Shown here: one piece after another, positions 17,002-26,000 of the stretch
Layout of the letters: each line of letters opens with the position of its first letter
How positions within the stretch are numbered: position 1 is the first letter of the stretch
NCBI RefSeq assembly: GCF_019645875.1
Contig: NZ_CP081000.1
Location: 4,030,001 to 4,094,000, forward strand
DNA length: 64,000 nucleotides
Reading direction: 5' to 3'
Source of the DNA: Mycolicibacterium senegalense
Lineage (GTDB): Bacteria > Actinomycetota > Actinomycetes > Mycobacteriales > Mycobacteriaceae
Translations under genes and position numbers: made by a program
The notes under the pieces: model-generated
What the model was told of the DNA's origin: nothing
Database searches by the model: none
Seen by the model: the letters and a program-made list of their open reading frames with translations, nothing else

Positions 17002-17627
17002 CCCGACCGAGCGGGTAACGGCGGGAGCGGCTGCGCGTCTGCCGGGTTGAGGGCGTCGAGCATCAGGCTCAGGTACCGCCGGCGCAATTGCGGCGGCTGG
17101 TCGAGCGCCACCGAGGCCGCCGTCACCATCGCGACGAACGTCGGCACATCGTCGACGGTGAGGTCGGCGCGCAGGTCCCCGGCCGCCTGGCCCTGTGTCA
17201 CGAGCGTCTCGAGCAATTCGCGCTTGCGATTGAACAGCTTCGAGGTCAGCTCGGTGAGATGATCCAGCGACGGCAGTAGCGGACGTTGCAGGTACATGAG
17301 TTCGGCCAGCCGCTCAATCACGTCGATGAACGCCTCCCGCGGGGCATCGCTGTCGATCAGCGCCAGGATCACTGGTTCGACGTCGGTGGCGAACGCATCC
17401 TCGTACACGGCCGCCGCGAGCGCCTGCCGGTTCGGGAAGTGGCGGTACAGCGTCGCATTGCCGACGCCGGCATGCGCGGCGATCTGTGTCAGGGTCGCGG
17501 CCGCGCCGTGCTCGGCGAAGACCTCGCGGGCAGCCGCGAGGATACGGCTCTCATTGGCATAGGCGTCGGTGCGACGGCGGCTGGTACAAGCAGGCATATC
17601 CGATCCGGGGGACGTGGCGCAGGTCAT
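16998..17627 (-). CDS. TetR-family regulator of the MmpL gene
   Basis: A 209-residue TetR regulator with a typical helix-turn-helix (TLTQIAAHAGVGNATLYRHFPNRQAL) in the first 70 residues. It is divergent from the MmpL gene, and the 72-bp gap contains a TGAGAG-N4-CTCTCA palindrome. The start is uncertain: an ATG at 17597 would remove ten residues. It is unrelated in its recognition helix to the twin TetR regulators elsewhere in the window. Likely represses MmpL and itself until a lipophilic effector binds. Confidence 0.87.
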   Translation of the reverse strand: MTCATSPGSDMPACTSRRRTDAYANESRILAAAREVFAEHGAAATLTQIAAHAGVGNATLYRHFPNRQALAAAVYEDAFATDVEPVILALIDSDAPREAFIDVIERLAELMYLQRPLLPSLDHLTELTSKLFNRKRELLETLVTQGQAAGDLRADLTVDDVPTFVAMVTAASVALDQPPQLRRRYLSLMLDALNPADAQPLPPLPARSG

Positions 17628-17678
17628 GCTCGTGCACCGAGGATGGGGTTGGCAACAAACGATAGCTTACTCCCATAT

Positions 17679-17694
17679 TGAGAGCCTACTCTCA
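17679..17694. promoter_or_regulatory. TetR/MmpL divergent operator
   Basis: TGAGAGCCTACTCTCA, a perfect 6-bp inverted repeat with a 4-bp spacer, ending 5 bp before the MmpL start codon. The flanks CTTACTCCCA and CTCACTTA add weaker symmetry. Position and form fit a TetR operator. Confidence 0.55.
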
Positions 17695-17699
17695 CTTAT

Positions 17700-20006
17700 A
17701 TGTCCACCTATCTGTACCGGCTGGGGCGCTTTGCGTTCGGCCGTCCATGGCTCGTGATCGGCGGCTGGCTTGCCCTGATCGCCGTCGTGGCGGGACTTCT
17801 CGTGACCAATCCGCCGAAGATCTCCAACGAGATGCGCATCAACGGCACGCCTGCGCAGGAGGTCATCGACGACCTGGCACAGCGCATGCCCGAGTCCTCG
17901 GGCGGGCAGGGCCTCATCGCCTTTGCCGTCCCGGCCGGACAGCGCATCGACGACGGCGCCAACAGTGCCGCCGTCGTGCGCGCGGTCGAGGCCGTTTCGC
18001 GATCCGAGCACGTGCTCGACCCCCGGGCACTCGCCCAGGCCGAGCTCGCCAAAGGACCTGCCAGCCCTACACTGACCGCTTCGGCCGCCATCGCCCGATC
18101 GGCGGCGCCGACCGATGCCGGGCCCAATGTCCCGCACCCGATGGTGATCAACGGTCAGCCCGTGCCCGGCGTGCTGGTCTCCGCCGACGGCGTTGCCGCG
18201 CTCTACCAGTTCCAATTCGACAAGCAGACCGCGGAACTGCCCTCGGGCACAGTCGAGCACACGGTGACTGCTGCGCGCGACGCGGTCGCAGGTACGGGAA
18301 TCAACGTGCTGCCCTCGGCGAGCATGGTCGAGATGCCCGAAATCGTCGGTGCCGGTGAAGTCATCGGCCTGGCCGTCGCGGCCCTGGTCCTGGTCGTCAC
18401 CCTGGGCTCGCTGGTCGCCGCCGGCCTGCCGCTGGCAACCGCACTGAGTTCGGTCGCCGTCGGTGTCGGCGGAACATTCCTCTTCTCGCACCTGGTCAAC
18501 ATTCAGTCGATGACAGCGGTGCTGGCACTGATGCTGGGCCTCGCCGTCGGTATCGACTATGCAATGTTCATCGTCAACCGCCAGCGGCGGCTGATCATCG
18601 ACCAGGGCCTGAGCGCCGGCGAGGCCGCTGGCCGGGCACTCGGAACTGCCGGTAGTGCAGTCATATTCGCCGGCACGACCGTGGTGATCGCGCTGGTGGC
18701 ACTGACCGTGGTCGGCATCTCATTGCTCACTCCGATGGCGTTGGCCGCCGCGGCCACAGTGGTCGTCGCCGTGATCGCCGCGCTCACGCTGCTGCCCGCT
18801 CTGCTCGGTCTGGTCGGCGAGCGCATCTGCTCGGACAAGACCCGGCGCACGCAGTCCACCGACAAGGGCACCAATCACCGTTTCGCGACCGCGTGGGTCG
18901 GTGCGGTGCTGCGGCACCGGGTACCCGTCGCGATCGGCGGTGTGGTGGTCGCCGCGCTGCTCGCCCTGCCGGCCCTGAACATGACGATGGGTCTGCCCTC
19001 CGGTTCCAGCTACAACCAGGGCACCCCGCAGCGCGAAAGCTATGACCTCGTCTCCACTCACTACGGCGAGGGGTACAACGGACCTCTGGTCGTCGTGGCC
19101 GAACCGGCGGCAGGTACCGGCAAGCTCACGACCGCCGACCTCGTGGACACCAACAACGACCTGCGCCGCCTCGGCAGCGTCGAATCGGTCAGCCTGCAAA
19201 AGGTCAGCGACAACGAGGAATTCGCGCTTTTCTCGGTGGTGCCCAGCACCGGGCCGACCGATGATGCGACCGCCCAGCTGGTCCGCGACATCCGCGCGCA
19301 CGCCGGCCCGTTGACCGAACTGCACGACGTCGACCTCGGAGTCACCGGTATCACCGCGATGGGTGTCGACACCACCGATCGCCTCGCCGAGGCCGTACCG
19401 CTCTACATCGGCGTGGTCGTCGGCCTGTCACTGCTGGTGCTGCTGGTGGTGTTCCGGTCGATCGCGATACCCGTCAAGGCCACCGTCGGATTCCTGCTGA
19501 GCGTGCTGGCCACGTTCGGGGCCACCACCGCTTTGTTCCAATGGGGTTGGTTCCAGCAGCTGTTCGGCTTGAGCGCTACGGGACCGATCCTGAGCCTGCT
19601 GCCGATCATCGTGATCGGAGTGCTCTACGGGCTCGCGATGGACTACCAGGTGTTCCTGGTGTCATCGATGAAGGAAGCCCATGTGCACGGGCATCGCGGC
19701 GATAACGCGGTGACCCACGGGTTCACCCAGGCCAGCCGGGTCGTGGTGGCCGCCGCGGTGATCATGATGTCGGTGTTCGCCGGGTTCGTGTTCAACGGCG
19801 ACCCCATGATCAAGCAGATCGGTTTCGCGCTGGCGTTCGGTGTTCTCATCGATGCGTTCGTGGTGCGGATGGCCATCGTGCCCGCCGTGATGTCGATGCT
19901 CGGCGAGAAGGCCTGGTGGCTGCCCAAGCGGCTGGAACGCTTCCTGCCCAACCTCGACATCGAGGGTGACCAGCTGAACAAACAGCTGGCCGACGCCCCC
20001 GCGTAA
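17700..20006 (+). CDS. MmpL-family RND transporter
   Basis: A 768-residue inner-membrane exporter of the MmpL/RND family. The first membrane segment (about residues 14-34) is followed by a large extracytoplasmic domain, then a five-segment block (from about residue 220) containing GLAVGIDYAMFIVNR, a second external domain, and a final block with IGVLYGLAMDYQVFL; the two GxxxDY motifs carry the Asp-Tyr pairs used in proton coupling. It lacks the long C-terminal tail of MmpL3. No MmpS gene is adjacent. Substrate is unknown; it could export a lipid or an intermediate. The ATG lies next to the operator with no Shine-Dalgarno sequence, so the message may be leaderless. Confidence 0.93.
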   Translation: MSTYLYRLGRFAFGRPWLVIGGWLALIAVVAGLLVTNPPKISNEMRINGTPAQEVIDDLAQRMPESSGGQGLIAFAVPAGQRIDDGANSAAVVRAVEAVSRSEHVLDPRALAQAELAKGPASPTLTASAAIARSAAPTDAGPNVPHPMVINGQPVPGVLVSADGVAALYQFQFDKQTAELPSGTVEHTVTAARDAVAGTGINVLPSASMVEMPEIVGAGEVIGLAVAALVLVVTLGSLVAAGLPLATALSSVAVGVGGTFLFSHLVNIQSMTAVLALMLGLAVGIDYAMFIVNRQRRLIIDQGLSAGEAAGRALGTAGSAVIFAGTTVVIALVALTVVGISLLTPMALAAAATVVVAVIAALTLLPALLGLVGERICSDKTRRTQSTDKGTNHRFATAWVGAVLRHRVPVAIGGVVVAALLALPALNMTMGLPSGSSYNQGTPQRESYDLVSTHYGEGYNGPLVVVAEPAAGTGKLTTADLVDTNNDLRRLGSVESVSLQKVSDNEEFALFSVVPSTGPTDDATAQLVRDIRAHAGPLTELHDVDLGVTGITAMGVDTTDRLAEAVPLYIGVVVGLSLLVLLVVFRSIAIPVKATVGFLLSVLATFGATTALFQWGWFQQLFGLSATGPILSLLPIIVIGVLYGLAMDYQVFLVSSMKEAHVHGHRGDNAVTHGFTQASRVVVAAAVIMMSVFAGFVFNGDPMIKQIGFALAFGVLIDAFVVRMAIVPAVMSMLGEKAWWLPKRLERFLPNLDIEGDQLNKQLADAPA

Positions 20007-20010
20007 CTGG

Positions 20011-20070
20011 CCAGCAGACGCATATGTACCCGACACGCCCAGGATTTGGGTACATATGCGTCTGGTCGCG
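20011..20070. repeat. GAGCAGACGC inverted repeat, copy 2; bidirectional terminator candidate
   Basis: A 17-bp perfect stem: CAGACGCATATGTACCC at 20015-20031 pairs with 20048-20064 over a 16-nt loop. It fills the gap between the convergent MmpL and acyl-CoA dehydrogenase genes, 4 bp from one stop and touching the other, as expected for a bidirectional terminator. Confidence 0.75.
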
Positions 20071-21246
20071 CTAGGAAGCCTTCGCCTTGGGCGCCGAGTA
20101 GTTCGGCTTGCCCAACCCCAACACATGCTGAGCGATCATGTTGCGGAACACCTCGAGCGTGCCGCCGTAGATGCCGACCAACGGCGCGAACCGGTAGACG
20201 TACTCACTGCGGTCATCGGCTCCCCCGTCGGCCCCGATCGGCAGTGCGGCTACCGAACCCGCGATATCCATCAGGTCCGGCGCGATGTCACGCATGGTCT
20301 GAGCCAACGCGACACGCCCGAAAATGCTGGGTGAGGACAGCGACGCTTCCAGGCGAGCCACACTGCGCCCCAAGCGATATGCGACCGAGCCGTCATCGAC
20401 GGCACCGGACCGCCCGACCAGAGCGGCGACGTTGTCGGCCGCCTCCGCCATGAATCCGGCCTGGTGCATCATGATCGCTACGTCGGCCAGGCCGTCGTCG
20501 GCCGCTGCGACCGCCCCGTGCTCGGCGTCGAGCGGTTCTCGCACCACCGTCCAGCCGCCGTTGACGTCGCCCAGGCGGTATTTGTCGTCGACCCGCACGT
20601 CGGAGTAGTAGACGATGTTGGTGCGGTCACCGTCGACGGTCCGGATGCCCTGGATCTCGATGCCCTCGGAGTCCAGCGGCACCAGGAACATGGTGAGGCT
20701 CTTGTGTTTCGGCGCATCCGGATCGGTGTTGGTGATCAGGAAGACGTACTGGCAGTTGTGCGCTCCCGTGGTGAACATCTTCGATCCGTTGATCACCCAT
20801 TGGTCGCCGTCGCGCACCGCGCGCGTCTTGCAGGTGGCGACGTCGGAGCCGCCTTCGGGTTCGGTGTAGCCCAGGCACAACCGCACGCTGCCGTCGAAAA
20901 CCCCGCGCAGCACATCGTCGCGGATCTCCGGCGAGGCGAACTTCGCGACCGAGCGCGCCACCATCGCCGTGGTACCCCATGTCACCCACGGCACTTCGGC
21001 GCGACGTTTCTCCAGCTCCCAGATGCGTCGACGCACCCGAGAAAATCCGCCGTCGGCCTCGGTTTTCCATTCCTTCTCAAGGTAACCCGCCGCGGCCAAC
21101 TGAAGGTGTACGCCCTCGTGAAAGTTGTCGCCGGTTTCCCGGTCATGGCGAATGACGTCGTCGGTCACGATACGCCCAAGGAACTCGCGCACCTCGGTGC
21201 GGAACGCCTCGTCCTCCGCCGACAGTTCGACTCGTGAGAAATCCAT
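20071..21246 (-). CDS. Acyl-CoA dehydrogenase, heteromeric type (alpha-like)
   Basis: A 391-residue FAD-dependent acyl-CoA dehydrogenase. The FAD/substrate segment LGYTEPEGGSDVA and the C-terminal GIYGGTLEVFRN are clear. The canonical catalytic Glu of the YEGT motif is Gly here (YGGT), as in mycobacterial dehydrogenases that work as heterotetramers with a neighbour and carry the base elsewhere. The adjacent shorter dehydrogenase (8-bp gap, upstream) is the likely partner. Such pairs desaturate ring- or side-chain acyl-CoAs of steroids and related compounds. Last gene of a six-gene leftward operon. Confidence 0.9.
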   Translation of the reverse strand: MDFSRVELSAEDEAFRTEVREFLGRIVTDDVIRHDRETGDNFHEGVHLQLAAAGYLEKEWKTEADGGFSRVRRRIWELEKRRAEVPWVTWGTTAMVARSVAKFASPEIRDDVLRGVFDGSVRLCLGYTEPEGGSDVATCKTRAVRDGDQWVINGSKMFTTGAHNCQYVFLITNTDPDAPKHKSLTMFLVPLDSEGIEIQGIRTVDGDRTNIVYYSDVRVDDKYRLGDVNGGWTVVREPLDAEHGAVAAADDGLADVAIMMHQAGFMAEAADNVAALVGRSGAVDDGSVAYRLGRSVARLEASLSSPSIFGRVALAQTMRDIAPDLMDIAGSVAALPIGADGGADDRSEYVYRFAPLVGIYGGTLEVFRNMIAQHVLGLGKPNYSAPKAKAS

Positions 21247-21254
21247 ATCCGTCC

Positions 21255-22301
21255 CTACACCTCTGCGCTTTCGCGGGCGCTGACAATCTGAGCGATACGC
21301 ACGGCGGTGGCCCCCGGATCACCGCCGGCCAGTGCCCACCCGCGGGCCCGCACCAGGTACGCGGTGGCCGCCGCCTCGGCGGACACTCCAAGGCCACCTT
21401 GAACATGTACCGCCATCGTGGCCGCCTTTGCCGCTTCCTCGGCCATGAAGACGAACGCCGAAGGCGCCAGTTCCGGCCGCTCGTCGGGCTCGTTGTCGAG
21501 GAACCAGGCCGCGCGACGGGCCAAGCCGCGCCCGCTCTGGACGGTGATCGCGATATTGGCCAACGGATGTGAAATCCCCTGCAGCGTCCCGATCGGCACG
21601 CCGAGGGTGTAGCGGGACTTGGCGAACTCCGCCGCGATCGTCATGGTCTCCTCGACCAGACCCACCAGCGCCGCTGCAGTCAATAGACGCCATTCATCTA
21701 GTGCCCGTTGGTATTCCGCCAGAGCTTCGGCACCGGAGGCCAGGACCGTCCGGGAGTCTGCGGCGCCCGGATCCACCCACGCCATCGGCAGCTTGCCGAT
21801 GTTGTCCACCTTGGCCGGCCGCGTACCGAACGTCAGCTTCACCACGTCTTGGCCGTCTCGGACGACGATGTGGTCGGCGATGGACCCCGCCGGAACGAGC
21901 CGGGGGCCGGTCGGTGCGACCTGCGCAGGATCGATCGCCACCAATTGGGTGCCGTTGAGAACGTCCTCCGATTCGAGGGCTCCGAGACGCTGGAGCAGCC
22001 GCGCCGCCACCACGTGGTCGATCCACGGCACGGGTGCCAGCGAGCGCCCGAGCTCCTCGGCTACCAAGGTCAGGTCCACCAGAGTCGCGCCGTCGCCACC
22101 GACGGATTCCGGCAGGGCCATCGTCGTGGCACCCATGGCGCACAACCGTTCCCACAGACTCTTGTCGAAACCCGAAGGCTCGGCGGCACGCACAGCCTCG
22201 ATGTCGGAGTGCGTCTTGAAGAACTGCCGGTACGCGGTCTGCAGGTCGACGTGGTCCTCGGTCAGGCTGTAGTCCAGCCTGCGCAGTTCATAGCGGTCCA
22301 T
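21255..22301 (-). CDS. Acyl-CoA dehydrogenase, partner subunit
   Basis: A 348-residue, shortened acyl-CoA dehydrogenase-fold protein starting MDRYELRRLDYSLTEDH, at an ATG that overlaps the stop of the amidohydrolase gene (ATGA). The C-terminal VHVQGGLGVSAE is the FAD-contacting motif, and there is no YEGT motif. Length and divergence fit the beta-like subunit of alpha2beta2 dehydrogenases such as the FadE26-27 or FadE28-29 type. It should act with the product of 20071-21246 in an early beta-oxidation step. Confidence 0.87.
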   Translation of the reverse strand: MDRYELRRLDYSLTEDHVDLQTAYRQFFKTHSDIEAVRAAEPSGFDKSLWERLCAMGATTMALPESVGGDGATLVDLTLVAEELGRSLAPVPWIDHVVAARLLQRLGALESEDVLNGTQLVAIDPAQVAPTGPRLVPAGSIADHIVVRDGQDVVKLTFGTRPAKVDNIGKLPMAWVDPGAADSRTVLASGAEALAEYQRALDEWRLLTAAALVGLVEETMTIAAEFAKSRYTLGVPIGTLQGISHPLANIAITVQSGRGLARRAAWFLDNEPDERPELAPSAFVFMAEEAAKAATMAVHVQGGLGVSAEAAATAYLVRARGWALAGGDPGATAVRIAQIVSARESAEV

Positions 22302-23137
22302 CAGCTCTCCCGATTCTCGCCGAGGAAGAACTCCGCGGCATTGTTGTAGAGGTAGTTGTCCAGCACATCGGCAGGCAGGTCCAGTGCCAGCGCCTCGGGC
22401 ACGACGCGTTGCATCCGCAGCACGGGGAAGTCCGAAGCGAAGATGATCTTGTTCTTCCCCCGAGTTCGCATGAAGCGCAGCAACGACTCCGGCAGCCGCT
22501 TCGGCGACCAGGCTGATGTCATCAACCGCAGGTTCTGGTACTTGATCAGCATGCGTATCGCGATGTCCCACCAGGGATCCGCGCCGTGGATCATGCACAG
22601 CTTCAGTTCGGGGAAGCGGACGCAGACACGGTCGAGGTGGATAGGGTTCTGCACCTCCCCCGGGATCGGTGGTCCGGGCAGGCCGGTGTTGACACATAAC
22701 GGCAGTTCGAGTTCGGCACATTTGGTGTAGAGCGGGTAGTACACCGCATCACTGGGCGGATACTGACCGTCGCCCCAGAAGCTCGGTCCGACAACGGCAT
22801 AGGCCACCGGAAGGTCGGCCGCGACGGCGGTGAGCTCGCGCAGTGACGGGATGGGCCGCAGCAGGTTCACCCCGCCCATCGCCAGCGCGAAGCGGTCCGG
22901 ATGCGCCTCGACGAACTTGCGCGCCGTGACGGACGGTTTGGTGAGCGAGTCCATCAGGATGGCCTTCTGCACGCCGTGGGTGTCCATCTCGTCGAGCATC
23001 TCCGACAGGTCGATGGGGTCATACATCGACGGCGGGCCCTTGAAGTAATCGTCACGCACCTTCTTCATGAAGGTGGGCTGGTTCTCGGTCTCGCCGAAGT
23101 GCACGTTGGCCAAACAGTCGATCACCTTGTGACTCAT
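22301..23137 (-). CDS. Amidohydrolase family protein
   Basis: A 278-residue TIM-barrel metal hydrolase, shorter than the two other amidohydrolases in the window. The N terminus reads VIDCLANVHFG (Asp and His of a metal motif), a mid-protein MIHGADPWW follows, and the C-terminal catalytic Asp is probably in IFASDFPVLR. The ATG at 23137 overlaps the synthetase stop by 4 bp; the longer frame lies inside that gene. Family members hydrolyse or decarboxylate products of ring cleavage. Its place between a CoA ligase and dehydrogenases suggests action on a CoA-bound ring intermediate, which is inference. Confidence 0.85.
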   Translation of the reverse strand: MSHKVIDCLANVHFGETENQPTFMKKVRDDYFKGPPSMYDPIDLSEMLDEMDTHGVQKAILMDSLTKPSVTARKFVEAHPDRFALAMGGVNLLRPIPSLRELTAVAADLPVAYAVVGPSFWGDGQYPPSDAVYYPLYTKCAELELPLCVNTGLPGPPIPGEVQNPIHLDRVCVRFPELKLCMIHGADPWWDIAIRMLIKYQNLRLMTSAWSPKRLPESLLRFMRTRGKNKIIFASDFPVLRMQRVVPEALALDLPADVLDNYLYNNAAEFFLGENRES

Positions 23138-24741
23138 GCCTTGATCTCCGCCCGTTCCGTGGCCAGGCTCTTGGCCCAGCGATAGTCGGCCTTGCCGTTG
23201 CCGAGTCTGCGGATCTCCTCGACGAACAGCACATCTTTGGGAAGTTTGAATCGGGCCAGCCGGGTTGCGCAGTGCTCCCTGAGCGCGGGTGCGTCGACAG
23301 CATCGCGGATCGAGACAAGGGCGACAACTTCTTCTCCCCACCGCTCACTGGGCCGACCGACCGCGAGCGCGTCCACCACATGCGGGTGTGCCCGCAGCAC
23401 TTCCTCGATCTCCTCGACGAACACCTTCTCCCCACCGGTGTTGACCACCAACGAATCCCGGCCGAACAGGCGCAACGTTCCGTCGGCGTCGAGCGAGGCG
23501 CGGTCCCCCGAGACCACCACACGCTCGCCGGCCACCTCGGGGAAGGTCTTCACCGTCGCCGCCTCGTCGTTGAAGTAGCCGAGTGGAATTCGGCCGTTGC
23601 GGGCCACCCAACCCACCTCTGGGTCACCGGGATCCAGGAACCGGGAGTAGTCGTCGGCGAGCACCAACCCACCGGCACGCAGCTGGAAGGTCTCGGCGGT
23701 CGGGGTTTCCCGCTGGGTGTGGCCGAATCCCATATTGCCGGTTTCCGAAGAGCCGAACCCGTTGATGATGGTGATCTGCGGTAAGTGCTCGAGCAGTGCG
23801 CGTTGATGTTTCGGGTTGGTGGCCGCACCACCCGTCCCGATCGCGAACATCGACGCGAGGTCATACGTTCGCCGGCCGAGCTCCTCGACGATCGGTCCGG
23901 CGTAGGCGTCGCCCACCATCGTCATCAGCCCGATCCGCTCTCGCTGCGCGGTTTCCAGCACTGCGCGCGGGTCGAAGCGTGGTTTGGTGTCGTGCAGCAC
24001 CACGGTCTGTCCGGACAGCAGGCCGGAGAATGCGGTCCACAAGCCGGCGGCGTGCATCAACGGCGACACCGCGAACCACGGCGGGCCGGCGTTGGCAACT
24101 TTGTCGTGAATCTCGCTGACCCGATCGTGGTCGGCGCCGTTCATCGACGACACGTAGATATCGCCCTGGCGCCACATCACGCCTTTGGGACGGCCCGTAG
24201 TGCCACCCGTGCAGACCATCAGCAGATCGTCAGGCGATGGGGTCACGCCGTGATCGCTATCCCCCTGCTGCAGAGCATCTTCCAGTCTCACGGAACCTGG
24301 AAGCTCGTCACCCTCGCCGTCGTCGACGGAAATCAGAACCTCGGCTCGCAACACTTCGGCGAACTTGGCCCCCAGCGATCGGTGGTAGATCACCGCGCAT
24401 GGCTTCAGGTAAGCCAGCAGATCGGCCACCTCACCCGGTGAGTAGTAGTAGTTCACGTTCACCGGGACCGTGCGTGCCTTGAGGCAGCCGATCACCATCT
24501 CGGGGTACAGGTCGTTGTGCATGACGAGGGCGACCACGTCCTGCCCACATTCCCAGCGGTTGAGCTCTGAACGCTCTCGGCGCGCACCGAGTCCGCGCGA
24601 GGCCAGGAAGTTCGCCAGGCGGCGGGTCTGTTCAGCCCCCTGAGCGAACGTGCTGCGGCGGACGCCGCACACCGTCATCTCGCGGTCGGGTACCGCCTCG
24701 GCGATCGCATCGACGACGGCGCCGATCGTCCATTCGGCCAT
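23134..24741 (-). CDS. Acyl-CoA synthetase (FadD family)
   Basis: A 535-residue adenylate-forming acid-CoA ligase. The P-loop is CTGGTTGRPKGVMWRQGD, the A5 motif GFGSSETGN, the hinge LFGRDSLVVNTGGEKVFVEE, and the catalytic Lys lies in GNGKADYRWAKS. The start is the ATG at 24741, 8 bp after the amidohydrolase stop, with no strong Shine-Dalgarno sequence, so translation is probably coupled. Its N-terminal ERSELNRWECGQDVVA matches the layout of ERDELAGHEVGQDLL in the synthetase at 4149, marking a shared subfamily. Confidence 0.92.
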   Translation of the reverse strand: MAEWTIGAVVDAIAEAVPDREMTVCGVRRSTFAQGAEQTRRLANFLASRGLGARRERSELNRWECGQDVVALVMHNDLYPEMVIGCLKARTVPVNVNYYYSPGEVADLLAYLKPCAVIYHRSLGAKFAEVLRAEVLISVDDGEGDELPGSVRLEDALQQGDSDHGVTPSPDDLLMVCTGGTTGRPKGVMWRQGDIYVSSMNGADHDRVSEIHDKVANAGPPWFAVSPLMHAAGLWTAFSGLLSGQTVVLHDTKPRFDPRAVLETAQRERIGLMTMVGDAYAGPIVEELGRRTYDLASMFAIGTGGAATNPKHQRALLEHLPQITIINGFGSSETGNMGFGHTQRETPTAETFQLRAGGLVLADDYSRFLDPGDPEVGWVARNGRIPLGYFNDEAATVKTFPEVAGERVVVSGDRASLDADGTLRLFGRDSLVVNTGGEKVFVEEIEEVLRAHPHVVDALAVGRPSERWGEEVVALVSIRDAVDAPALREHCATRLARFKLPKDVLFVEEIRRLGNGKADYRWAKSLATERAEIKA

Positions 24742-24748
24742 GGCGCGG

Positions 24749-25996
24749 CTAGACCGACACCAGACCGGCGACGCCGGGCGCGGTGCGGGTCGGATCACCG
24801 AGTAGTTCAAGAGCGTTGTCGCGCATGACTTTCCGGGTGTCTTCGAGGCTGAACTCCGGGAACTGCGGGATGTCGGCGGTGAAGGTAGTCGGATCAGCCA
24901 GGCCCTCACCGTGCGGCCAGTCCGAGCCGAACAGGATCTTGTCCACACCGATGGTCTCGGCGAGCAGCAACACGTCGTCCTCGTAGTACGGCGCGATCCA
25001 CACGTTGTTGCGCAGCTGCTCGACCGGATCCTCCTTGAAGTGGTACGGCGCGTTGTTGGCAGCCTTCTTCAGCCTCTTGATCAGCCGGTAGACGAAGTAG
25101 GAGCCGTTCTCGATGCTGCACACCTTGAGCTTGGGATGCCGGGTGAACACCTGGTGCACGATCATCGAGGCCATGGTGTCGTGAATCGCGCGGTCGTCCA
25201 TGATCACCATGTCGAGCGGATCACGCTTGCCGAATCCCTTGAAGACGCCGCTGCCGCCCCACAGTGCCGGGACCGCCATGTATCCGGAATCCGACAGATG
25301 GAAGACCACGGCGACACCGGCCTCGGCCAGGCGGGCCCACACCGGATCGTGCGACGGGTCCCCCAGGGACCGCGGCCTGACCTCGCCGGGCACCGGAGCA
25401 GGCCGCACACATACGAGCTTGGCGCCACGGCCGATCACGAACTCGACCTCCTCGACCGCCTTCACCGGATCGGCCAACGAGATGATCGGTGCGGAAACGA
25501 AACGCCCGTCCGGCCGGTCGAAGCCCCAGTCCTCGTCCAGCCACAGGTTGAAGGCGTGCACCGAGGCCATGGTGGCCTCGATGTCGTGCTTGAGCCCCTC
25601 CTCCACCCCGCAGGCGAAAGTCGGCAGCATGAACACGGTTTCGAGCCGCTGGCGATCCAGCACTTTCACCCGGGCATCGCGATTCTGGTACTCGGGATGG
25701 TCGGAGAGCCTGTCCACCTTCATCAGCGAGGCCGGGTCCACGCCCTCGGGGATCTCGCCGCGGAACAGCAGGTCCAGACATCCCGGTTCGATGATCGGAT
25801 CGAATGTGGGGTTGGGGATGAAGTGGTTGACCGTCCCGCCCATGACGGCCAGCGTGCGCTTGCCGTCCTGGACCATTTGCACGCCACGGCTGCGGAACTC
25901 CTTGGGCAGGTGCCGGGTGAACGCGTCGATGGGCTCGTAGTAGTGGTTGTCGACGTCCACGGCCAGGTATGGAAGCCGTTCGGGAGCTTCGGTCAT
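24749..25996 (-). CDS. Amidohydrolase family protein (ACMSD-like)
   Basis: A 415-residue amidohydrolase. The N-terminal metal motif is VD14VD16NH18 and the C-terminal catalytic motif is FGSDWPHGEG. It shares with 15757-17001 the sequence HFIPNPTF and the ending with RDNALELLG/NARRFMG, so both belong to one subfamily common in actinobacterial catabolic clusters. A proposed role is hydrolytic C-C cleavage or decarboxylation of a cyclic intermediate. It sits second in the operon, 4 bp after the crotonase. Confidence 0.85.
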   Translation of the reverse strand: MTEAPERLPYLAVDVDNHYYEPIDAFTRHLPKEFRSRGVQMVQDGKRTLAVMGGTVNHFIPNPTFDPIIEPGCLDLLFRGEIPEGVDPASLMKVDRLSDHPEYQNRDARVKVLDRQRLETVFMLPTFACGVEEGLKHDIEATMASVHAFNLWLDEDWGFDRPDGRFVSAPIISLADPVKAVEEVEFVIGRGAKLVCVRPAPVPGEVRPRSLGDPSHDPVWARLAEAGVAVVFHLSDSGYMAVPALWGGSGVFKGFGKRDPLDMVIMDDRAIHDTMASMIVHQVFTRHPKLKVCSIENGSYFVYRLIKRLKKAANNAPYHFKEDPVEQLRNNVWIAPYYEDDVLLLAETIGVDKILFGSDWPHGEGLADPTTFTADIPQFPEFSLEDTRKVMRDNALELLGDPTRTAPGVAGLVSV

Positions 25997-26000
25997 GTCA

